Shown: positions 55,785-64,000 of the stretch, in pieces
How positions within the stretch are numbered: the stretch's first letter is position 1
Layout of the letters: each line of letters begins with the position of its first letter
DNA from: Thamnidium elegans
Taxonomy: Eukaryota; Mucoromycota; Mucoromycetes; Mucorales; Mucoraceae
Direction: 5' to 3'
DNA length: 64,000 nucleotides
Assembly: GCA_025201345.1 (NCBI GenBank)
Contig: JAIXMG010000010.1
Coordinates: 124,001-188,000 of the forward strand
Program-made: the position numbers and the translations under genes
Notes under the pieces: model-generated
What the model was told of the DNA's origin: nothing
Seen by the model: the letters and a program-made list of their open reading frames with translations, nothing else
Database searches by the model: none

Positions 55785-57620
55785 TTACCCAACTTTGCAT
55801 GAAAAATATTTGGTAGGAGTAACAAGTTGAAGGGTCCTTAACGATTTAACATTTACAAAAAACGTATTGAGTCGATACTGCTCCGTTATCCGAGCTTCTT
55901 CCAAATGTTCATAATAGGCAGCTCTTGTTACAATCATTACATTGCTTACAGATACATCGCCACAGTAATATTTGGTCATTTGGTCCTCAGCAAGATTAAC
56001 TGTGATAAATACTTTATTTTGCTTGATGGGGACGACAGGAATACCAAGTTCATCAGTCTTGTTTTTCGGAATACCAGGCATACCAATATCTTTAAATGAT
56101 ACCTTGATGGTATCAAACCCTGTCTCAAACATATTTAACTGAATAGCAGTTACGCTATGGGTGGACTCATCACCAAGGAATTGACAATTGTCCAATTGAA
56201 ACATATCCAAGTAAGGGAAAAGATTCATGATCACAGGTAACTGTACAAGATCAATGCAGGCTTTATTAAATGTCAATTCTTTAATATTCGATTGTTTCTT
56301 TAATTTGTTGCTCATAGCACCAGTTAGTTTACCATCACAAACCGTCAACTTTGTTAACTCTTTACAAGATTCAAAGATAAGAGGTAGGAATTCTTCGATT
56401 TTTTTCGCAATACTATGTTTACCAAGTAAAGAAACACGCAAATGCCGAATGTAATTTTGAATACCTGTCAACATTTGCTTCGCTTTTATTATTCGACCAT
56501 TTGAAGAATTGCCCACCAAGTTATATACTATTTTAACGCACTCTTCACTAGAAATATGAAAGCTGGTTGTATTTTCTCCTTTGTCCAATATATTTGTAAA
56601 CGATACTTGGAAATTACCATCGTTATGATCCAGACTGAGAAAGTACAAGTGTAAAGCTCGAATTACGTCAATGTCAGTAAATACGACCGAACAAATACGA
56701 GATTTGCAAATGAATCGAAAAAATTCCTGTAACACATTAGGCGTTATTCTAGAAATAGGCCATGGGTTCCCTCTTCCGACTGCAATCTTGATAATATCAA
56801 GGTTTATAAATTTTTGCATTATAAACAATAAGTCTAGGTCTTTGGACAAGGGAAAATTTTTCGATTGAAGCTCTTTGATATTTGTAAAGGGTTGCTGGCT
56901 GTATTGTATATTGTTCGGTACGCGATTATTTGGTTGGCTTGTCTTTGGTATATAAAACTCGGTGTCAACGTAAGTCAAGAGAGGTAAATGACAAACAATA
57001 CTGTCGAGGTCTACAACATTGTCAATGACGCGTCGGCTAATAATCAACTTTGTTAACTGAGAGAATTCCTTGAAATGTATGCCGTAATCGAGTTGCTTTT
57101 GTTTAAGGTAAAACTGTTTCAAAGAATTCTTCATGATTAATGCACAGTTATAATATTGGTCATAGTCTTGACGATCAAAATAAGTTGCCAAATTAATTAA
57201 ATGCCAATCATGTCTCCTTTGCTCCAACACTGATCGAAGGTACTGCCATTCAGCTTGAAAGATATAGTTAGTACGGGAAAAACAAAAATCTTCAACAAGT
57301 GGACAATATGTTATCAGCAGGTGCAAAGGATCTTGAAGAGGATCAAGGTCAAGCATATTTTCTGGAACTTTAAGGTGTGTTACCGTGATTTTTCTGACCC
57401 ATCGACCTGGCGTATAGATAGAATTTATCAAGGTATCAATTATCAAAGTTTCATAAATGTTGTCGGTAAATCCAATATTAATCGTTATTTGCTTGTACAA
57501 TTCCATTTGCACAGATGTTAACCATAATTTGCAAACAAATAAACATTGATACAAATTATGATTAGGTAAATATTTAAAAATATTTGTTAATAACTCGTTT
57601 GGTATATCACTTTTATTCAT
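55785..57620 (-). CDS. F-box protein with leucine-rich C-terminal part
   Basis: Single-exon gene, 611 aa. The F-box lies at residues 5-45 (IPNELLTNIFKYLPNHNLYQ, CLFVCKLWLTSVQMELYKQI). The remainder shows irregular leucine-rich segments (SQLTKLIISRRVIDNVVDLD, CKELTKLTVCDGKLTGAMS, NIKELTFNKACIDLVQLPV, YLDMFQLDNCQFLGDES) that probably form an LRR-type arc for substrate binding. It should act as a substrate adaptor in an SCF ubiquitin ligase. This is the expanded F-box/LRR type that is abundant in Mucorales genomes; the substrate is unknown. A very G-rich motif lies about 110 bp upstream of its start. Confidence 0.88.
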   Translation of the reverse strand: MNKSDIPNELLTNIFKYLPNHNLYQCLFVCKLWLTSVQMELYKQITINIGFTDNIYETLIIDTLINSIYTPGRWVRKITVTHLKVPENMLDLDPLQDPLHLLITYCPLVEDFCFSRTNYIFQAEWQYLRSVLEQRRHDWHLINLATYFDRQDYDQYYNCALIMKNSLKQFYLKQKQLDYGIHFKEFSQLTKLIISRRVIDNVVDLDSIVCHLPLLTYVDTEFYIPKTSQPNNRVPNNIQYSQQPFTNIKELQSKNFPLSKDLDLLFIMQKFINLDIIKIAVGRGNPWPISRITPNVLQEFFRFICKSRICSVVFTDIDVIRALHLYFLSLDHNDGNFQVSFTNILDKGENTTSFHISSEECVKIVYNLVGNSSNGRIIKAKQMLTGIQNYIRHLRVSLLGKHSIAKKIEEFLPLIFESCKELTKLTVCDGKLTGAMSNKLKKQSNIKELTFNKACIDLVQLPVIMNLFPYLDMFQLDNCQFLGDESTHSVTAIQLNMFETGFDTIKVSFKDIGMPGIPKNKTDELGIPVVPIKQNKVFITVNLAEDQMTKYYCGDVSVSNVMIVTRAAYYEHLEEARITEQYRLNTFFVNVKSLRTLQLVTPTKYFSCKVG

Positions 57621-57727
57621 AATACGTATAAAAATGTAAATGTAGAGAGGAAGAGAAGAGGTAAGTCTCTACAAAATAAACGAGTAAAAAACAAAAAAGT
57701 AAAAGAGATAGGAGTTATTAAAAAAAA

Positions 57728-57754
57728 GGGGGGAGGGGGTGGGAGGGGGGGGGG
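57728..57754 (+). promoter_or_regulatory. Potential G-quadruplex
   Basis: Four G runs of 6, 5, 3 and 10 separated by single bases (A, T, A) on the plus strand, between the start of the F-box gene (57620) and the stop of the coiled-coil gene (57847). One-base loops make this a strong candidate for a stable intramolecular quadruplex. Confidence 0.75.
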
Positions 57755-57846
57755 ATCGGTCATTGTATTTGGTATATATTTACAAGTAAAAGAAGTAAAA
57801 AAAAAGGTGATAGGAATTTTATTATATACAAAAAAAGAAAATCAAA

Positions 57847-60800
57847 TTAATTACGAGATTCAGATAAAACTTTACGAAGCATGCCATGAATATAAGTAAG
57901 CTCTTGTTCTAACTTTTCAATTTTTCGCTTGTCAACAGTACGAAGGGTTTCAACTTCATTATACTTGGACTCGATTTGAAGCTTATCAGTCTCAGCTTGA
58001 TCGATTTGGTCAAGAGCTTCCTGTAGCTTTTTCTCCAAACTTTTTCTATGCTCAACTGCCTTCTTTAAATTGTGAGCAACACTTTCAACATCTGATTCCA
58101 ACTGATTAATTCTACGAGCTCTTTCTTCTACGAGGTTTTCAGTATCCGCCATCTTTTGATGATCTTGCTCCAATAGTTCATTCTTGGCTAAACAATCTTG
58201 TAATTCATCTTGTGCCAAGTTGAGAGCGTGTTTTAAATCATTAATTTCTCTTATTTTACGAAGTATTTCATTACGAGATTCTTTTAATTCACGTTCATAC
58301 TTGTTCATACTTTCTTTCAATGATTCGATATAAATATCATTTTCAGATTGTACTTTTTCAAGGTTGATATTCTCTTGCTTTGCTTCAATAATTTGTTTTT
58401 CTGCAAAAGTTAATTTGGTAATTAGGGTTTCAACACGCTTCTCTAACTGTCCGATATTTTGGTTTGCAATTTGATCATGTCGCGAGAGTTCTTCCTCTTT
58501 ATCTTGTAATGCATTTTCCAAGGCTTTGATATGATGATTGGATTCATTTAATTCATCATTCATTTCTTCATATTGACGTATAAGACCATCCTTTTCTTCT
58601 GCTTCTGATTCAAGTGATTTAATCTTTGCTGTCAGCTTTTGTTGGTACGCCAAAGCGTCTTGCAAACGAGAACGGGTATCAGTTCTTGAAGATTCTAATT
58701 GAGCAATTTCAGATTCTTTACGAGCAACTTCACTAGCAAGTTTATTCAAGTTGGAAGCAGCTTCATGAAGATCTCGAGATAAATTAGACTTGGTTTCCTT
58801 CAAATCACTCACTAAACTTTGATTATACTGCAACTGATTTAATTGAGAACGACAATCTTCTAGTTCTGAATGAGCAAGTTCTAAATCATGATTTTTGTTT
58901 GATATTTCAGATTCATATGACGCAATACGTTGCTGATACTTTTGTAACTGTGCGGTATGTCTTTGAATATCCAAAGTCTTATTCTTAATCTCTGCTTCGA
59001 ATTCTTTAATACGATGATCATAAGCTAATTTAAGTGAATCGATTTGATCTTCTAATTCAAGTACTTGTCGTTTCAATTGATTTCGCTCTTCTACAATCTT
59101 GACTTGACTTTCTGATCTTTGCTTTGTACCGTCCAAGATTCGGTCAATTTCTTCTTGTAATGCATTATTTTGTTTTTCCATTACTTGTAAATTATTTTCT
59201 AATATTCCTACTTGACTACTCACTCTTTCCATTTCAAACTTTTGGTCTTCATTGGTGACCATTTCCTTTGCCAATTGTTGTTCCAATATGTTGTTACGGT
59301 CATTTTCTCTTTCTAAAGCAATATTCTTTTGTTTTAATTGGTTTTCAATTTCTCTTGATTTAAGTGAGATCTCGGTGAACTTATTATTTAGATCTTCCAA
59401 TTCCAATCGAAGCTCATCTCTTTCTGTTGAAGCCTGATTGAGATCTTCTGATTGTCGTGAGGATAAAGTTTCTAACTTTCTTTCCAACGTATGTTTTTCA
59501 GATAAAGACTGATCATACGCAGAACTAAGACTATCTAATTTTTCTTCTAAATCTGATTCTTTTTGTCTGTATTCGTACGAAATGGTATCAATTTCATGTT
59601 GTTTATTCTCCAAGTCAGCACGTAACTTGTTCAATTCATCAATGTGTGTTGTCATATCTTGAGTATTAGAACGTTCAACATCTAAAGCATGGATTAATTC
59701 TTCATTCTTTTCACTTAATTCAATATTTTTAGCTTTTTCATCTTCCAACAAGTCATTCAACTCTTTAATGTTTACAAGTTCACCGTCCAATTTTTTATTC
59801 AATTCTCGTTCAGATTCTAACATATAATTCAACTTCTTATTGTTATCTCTTTCAGCATCCAAATAATCGTTGAGGTCTTTATTACGTGTACGTTCAATCT
59901 CCAGCTGATCATTTGATTCTTTATTACTAGCAACTTCAATTTCCAACCGGTCTCTCAAGTCCTTGTTGGCATTAAGTTCAGCTTCCAAGTGAAAATTTAA
60001 ATCTTTATTGCTTACACGTTCAGATTCTAACAGTCGATTTAATTCTTCGATATTGCTTTGCTTAGATTCCAGAACCTTTGCTAATTCTTTATAAGCTGTA
60101 CGTTCTTCTTCCAACAATTTATTTAAATCATCATTTAAATCTTTTTCTTTCTGTAACGCTTTATTAGACGTATCAGAAATTTCCAACCGCGAATTTTGTT
60201 TTTGTTTCTTTAATTTATCCAATTCACCGACCAATATTTCGATTCGATTCTGATGAGACTTTGTTAACTCGCTCATTTTATTTTCTAACTCTGTTCTTTC
60301 CAACGAAGCCATAGATGCACGTCTTTTCCAATCGTTACCTTGATCAAACACTTGTTGTAACTTATTTTGTGCTTCTTTAATAATATCTTCAGATGTGATA
60401 TCTTCTTCAGAGATAAGACTGATTTGATTTTTAAGTTGGTCGATACGTTCCTTTAGGTGTTTATTTAAATCAACCACGTCCCCTCTTTTTTGTTCGTGCC
60501 CCTGGCGTTGTTCCTTTAGCACAAATGATTCAAAATCATGAATGGCATTCATAATAACACCAAGTCGTCCATGACCCGATTCATCTACGGAAAGAACTGA
60601 AGGTGCTCTGGTATAACGATGTTCTACAGGTGTCATGGCAACTTTTCGACGACCACCTGTAGTAGATAACGTAGATAGACGTGAGCTGGATACAAAACTT
60701 GTACGAGAATTATTATCTACACTGTTTTCTCTAAATCGTTTTCTACCTATGGGATCCCTTGAAGGAGTCCGTTCTATATTAATGTTAATTACACTTCTTT

Positions 60801-60863
60801 TTTTTTCTTTCTTCTTTATTATTATTTACTTTGGCTAGCAAGAGGTCTATTTGGTGTCTGCAT
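57847..60863 (-). CDS. Large coiled-coil protein (986 aa)
   Basis: Two exons, 60830-60863 and 57847-60773. The first exon gives MQTPNRPLASQ and splices in phase into KRTPSRDPIGRKRFREN. After a basic, Ser-rich head of about 75 residues, nearly all of the rest (about 80-970) is continuous coiled coil with heptads of Leu, Glu, Lys and Gln and almost no Pro. A block around residues 210-320 is built of 14-residue repeats such as LESERVSNKDLNFH, LEAELNANKDLRDR and LEIERTRNKDLNDY. No motor, kinase or other enzymatic domain is present. The make-up suits a structural or spindle-pole, Golgi or polarity scaffold; I do not recognise a specific family. Confidence 0.88.
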
Positions 60864-61026
60864 TGACTAATTTTATGTAACCGTTATTTTTTTTTAAAAA
60901 AAAGGGGGAAAAGACGTAAAAAAAAAAAAAGGAACACCTAAAAAAAAAAATGCAGTTTAAAAAAAAAAAAGAATAAGGGAAGAAAACACACACCCGTGAC
61001 TTGTTAAAACCCACAAACAAGTTTAT

Positions 61027-61456
61027 TTAAATTGGATTAGCAAACATGTTTTGGCGCATTTGATTTAATTGCTCTGATGGCAAGTTGAAGCATCCACCAA
61101 TACAAATTTCTCTTCCACGACCACATCCATAACAGCTAAATCATACGTAAAGAAATTAAGATATAATAAAAAGATATAACAATAAAGATATAAAAAAAAA
61201 CATACAAGCTTCTACCACAAATGCATTGAACATTATTGCATCCATCCTAAAAAAAAACAGCCGTTATAAATATAGATATATAGATATATATATATATATA
61301 TCATGTATTAACTTACTGTAATTGCTACCATATGCGTACAATTAGGACAGCGGGTCCAACGATTAGTTTTAGCAAGGGCTAATGCTTTAATTTCATCTTC
61401 TCTATCATCTCTGAGAACATGCGTTACAGTTACTTCTTTTTATAATATGAAACGTG

Positions 61457-61491
<35 letters not shown>

Positions 61492-62038
61492 ACATTAGCG
61501 AAAAATAAATTTACCTGGATGCCAGGGTGTCTGACAAGTCATACAAAAGCCTTTATGACACTCGTAGCATTCAGAGAATGTACAATGAACGAGAAGAGCC
61601 TTTTCTGCATCAAATACAGCTCCACAACCTTGCATGGGACAATAAATCTATATTTCCAGATTAATATATACACATATGATATATGCAAAAAATTTTTTTT
61701 AAAGAAGTTGAATTAACCTTATTAGAAATGAATGTCTTGATAATGGCTTGACTCCACCATATAACGACTTCATCATCAGTGAAATATTTCTTAAGAAGAT
61801 TATCAGTCGATTCAAAGGATTCCTTACAGGTAGTGTTGGGACATAGGATAGGGTTGGTACTGCGATAAGTTGATTTTTCCAAGGTTTCATTCAGATAACG
61901 CCTAATACACGTAGGACAAACCGTATGATTACATCTGATAGTTTTGATAGAGAGTGATTTTCCACTATCATTGTACTTTTCCAAACAGATAATACATGTA
62001 TATATAGTCTTGCCAGTATTTGGTACTTGAGAACACAT
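61027..62038 (-). CDS. RBR-type E3 ubiquitin ligase (RING-IBR-RING), copy A
   Basis: Five exons: 61718-62038, 61515-61647, 61317-61435, 61206-61246 and 61027-61135; 240 aa. RING1: CIICLEKYNDS, then CNHTVCPTC and CPNTTC. IBR: YCPMQGC, then ECYECHKGFCMTCQTPWH. RING2: RWTRCPNC, DGCNNVQCICGRSFCYGCG. In RBR ligases the Cys in the GC element of RING2 (here C194) accepts ubiquitin from the E2 and passes it to the substrate; it is present. The His two residues later that usually supports catalysis (GCxH) is Asn here. An in-frame ATG at 62074 could extend the N-terminus by 12 residues. Neighbour of a close paralogue with the same intron positions. Confidence 0.9.
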
Positions 62039-62260
62039 TTTTATTTTTAAAAAGAAAAGAAAAGGAACAGACAAATTATTTTTCTCTCACACACACTTTT
62101 TTTTTTTTATAAAAAAGAAAAAACTTGTTATATCAATATAATACTTATTTAGGACGATAGTTTTATATGCTTTTATTTATTGTAACATATTCAAGTAGCC
62201 ATAACATTTTACTAGAATGCTAAAAAAAAAAAAAAAAAAAAAAAAAAAGTATACTTTTTT

Positions 62261-63403
62261 TTAAGCAATAGTTGGTTTACTTGCAAACATAGATTTACGA
62301 ACAGAAGCTAACTCCGTTTCGGTAAAATTGTTACATTGGCGAGCACATACGTTATGTTGAAGCATTTGACCACCGCAGCGATAACAGCTATATACATTGT
62401 AAGATTTATTAATATTTTGTTATATACGCCCTTTTTTTAAGCTATAAAGTAAAACATACAAACTAATTCCACAACGACATCGAATATCCAAACATCCACC
62501 CTATAGTCTCATATGATTAATCAGAGTTAAAATATAAAATAACAAGTATTTTATTTTACCATTCTTTCCACAAACTGAAGGCATTTGGGACAACGAGACC
62601 ACATCTTTTTTTGAGCATGAATTAATGTTCTCTCTAAAGCTTCTTCATCCGATACAATTTTAATAACACCTATTATATATATATTTTTTTTTAGAAAAAA
62701 AAAATACACTAAAAATGCTTATAAAAAGTATTAAATGTATATATATTTACCTGGGTGCCATTTTTCTTGACAAGCCATGCAGAATCCGCGATGACACTCG
62801 TAACATTCGGTAAAAGTGCACTGTTTAATATCCTTGATGTTCGCATCAAAGATAGCCTTACAGTTTTCCTTAGGACAACGGACCTAGCGAAGTTATATCA
62901 GTTTTTTATTTTAAAAAGAATAAATCATTTATATATATATATATATATACCTTGTTTTCAATAAGTGTTTTAGTAAGTGCAGCTCTCCACCATTCATCCG
63001 CTTCTTGATTAGAGAGAATAGAACTAAGAAATTTACTTGTAATAAATTTCTTTTGACAATTTTGAGCAGGACATTCGATAGATTCATAACTCTTATTATA
63101 ACGATCATCTTTCAAAGAGTTCATAAAATAAGAACGAGTACATCCAATACATGCTTGATGGTCACAAGACCCAGTGTTTCGAGAAAAATAAGTACCAGAA
63201 GTTATTTGGTCCATGCAAATAACACATTGATAATATACAACAGGAGCTAGAGTTTCCTTTTCAAAAACTGGAATGTCTTTTTTTGCTTTACTGTTAGAGG
63301 TTTTTTGTTTAAAGAGATTACCAAAAATAAGCGATCCCAAAGATACATTGCTCTTTTCTATTAAAGAATGTGCTTTTTTCTTTTCAAGATATAAAGAACT
63401 CAT
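62261..63403 (-). CDS. RBR-type E3 ubiquitin ligase (RING-IBR-RING), copy B
   Basis: Five exons: 62951-63403, 62751-62883, 62560-62669, 62460-62500 and 62261-62387; 287 aa. RING1: YQCVICMDQITSG, CDHQACIGCTRSYF and CPAQNC. IBR: RCPKENC and ECYECHRGFCMACQEKWH. RING2: MWSRCPKC, GGCLDIRCRCGISCFCYRCG-like order, with the acceptor Cys at C235. The usual His at Cys+2 is Asp. Exons 2 and 4 have the same lengths (133 and 41 nt) and all introns fall at the same codon positions as in copy A, so the two arose by tandem duplication. Copy B has an extra basic 45-residue N-terminus. Substrates unknown. Confidence 0.9.
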
Positions 63404-64000
63404 TTTAATTTTTTGGAAAGAAAAAGATGATCCCTTTTTTTTCTGTTACAAAAAGTCTTCAAATTTATATACAAGGCTCCTTTTGTTTTTTCTCACAATA
63501 ATATAGAATACAGATATAAATATAAAAAAAATAAATAGAATATTGTTGTATCACAATATCATTAAACTACACACCCGGACAAAAAAAGACAAGTTAGAAT
63601 TTGTTTTCTCAAAATCAGATATTCTAAACTTACAGTGTAAACGTCAACTAGTTTTTTTAGTACTAGGACTTACGGCATGCGTAATTGAACCCCCCTAATA
63701 GTTTTTTAAAGTTGATAATAACATGAATGTATTTGTTATATCACATCATACAGATCAAACAATATCAACGCCCACTCCAGAAACAGCTTCAATAGATAAA
63801 TTCCATTTGAGAGTGATAAAAATAAATGTAAATGGTGAGCTTTCTACAGAGCTTCAAGCTGCATAAAGTGTATATTTAGATATCGTACATGTAATATAAA
63901 CCATGTACACGTAGTATGACGAGATTACAGTGTAAATAATAATCAAAAATACTATATTAATAATTATTTATCATTATTTTACCTTTGTGATAAATAAGAA
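63404..64000. other. Right-edge intergenic sequence
   Basis: Promoter side of RBR copy B. A short plus-strand frame from ATG 63723 reads MNVFVISHHTDQTISTPTP and stops after 47 codons; it has no recognised homology and could be a first exon of a gene beyond the edge or a fossil. Confidence 0.4.

Noticed and set aside
1..64000. CRISPR arrays, operons or prokaryotic mobile systems
   Set aside because: The window is clearly eukaryotic with spliceosomal introns; no direct-repeat/spacer pattern was found.
1..64000. tRNA or 5S rRNA genes
   Set aside because: GGTTCGAA-like B-box words (for example near 9978) had no matching cloverleaf arms.

Overview
The window is nuclear DNA from a fungus, most likely an early-diverging Mucoromycota of the Mucorales type. 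This placement is an inference. It rests on very AT-rich intergenic DNA with long oligo(A)/oligo(T) tracts, genes split by many 50-90 nt GT-AG introns, typically fungal genes (Opi1, Irc3, a fungal GATA/AreA-domain protein, a Cdc16-type TPR protein), and genes that ascomycete yeasts lack (ataxin-3, a U11/U12-20K-like zinc-finger protein, site-2 protease, a BAG1-like protein). Exon joins were worked out by hand from splice signals, reading phase and family conservation. About 31 protein genes are supported, plus one intronic snoRNA.

Layout. 1-368: 3' end of a SNF5/SMARCB1 gene. 0.5-2.2 kb: an unknown membrane-type protein. 4.0-5.9 kb: an F-box protein. 6.6-7.1 kb: ribosomal protein eL32. 8.8-11.0 kb: a divergent pair (coiled-coil protein and NTF2-like protein). 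11.1-16.6 kb, all minus: ataxin-3 deubiquitinase, PKA regulatory subunit, KDEL receptor, site-2 protease. 17.1-19.0 kb, plus: a membrane protein and VPS28 (ESCRT-I). 19.1-21.2 kb: carnitine acetyltransferase with a peroxisomal C-terminus. 21.2-23.8 kb: mostly gene-free. 23.9-26.5 kb: APC/C subunit Cdc16/Apc6. 27.0-28.5 kb: choline/ethanolamine phosphotransferase. 30.1-33.7 kb: a polyQ cyclin and an AreA-domain protein. 33.8-34.4 kb: a dead Tc1-like transposon. 34.8-37.4 kb, minus: a gelsolin/fragmin-type protein and tafazzin. 38.0 kb: a small secreted protein. 40.9-46.4 kb: an unknown Q/H-rich protein, Irc3 helicase, a BAG/ubiquitin-like protein and cytochrome b561. 46.9-47.9 kb: a foldback element. 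49.1-50.7 kb: ribosomal protein uL30. 51.3-53.9 kb: Opi1 and ZMAT5-like, divergent. 55.8-63.4 kb, all minus: an F-box protein, a large coiled-coil protein and two tandem RBR-type E3 ligases.

Shared themes. Four genes belong to phospholipid or sterol-type membrane homeostasis: site-2 protease, CDP-alcohol phosphotransferase, tafazzin and Opi1. Many belong to ubiquitin biology: two F-box proteins, ataxin-3, Cdc16, the BAG/UBL protein and two RBR proteins. I see no operon-like or clustered pathway logic; this looks like ordinary gene-dense eukaryotic sequence with two decayed repeats.

The most notable non-coding item is a C/D-box snoRNA inside a GC-AG intron of uL30. It has a 14-bp terminal stem and two guide segments that both match one conserved site of large-subunit rRNA. 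I did not find a clearly new multi-gene system.
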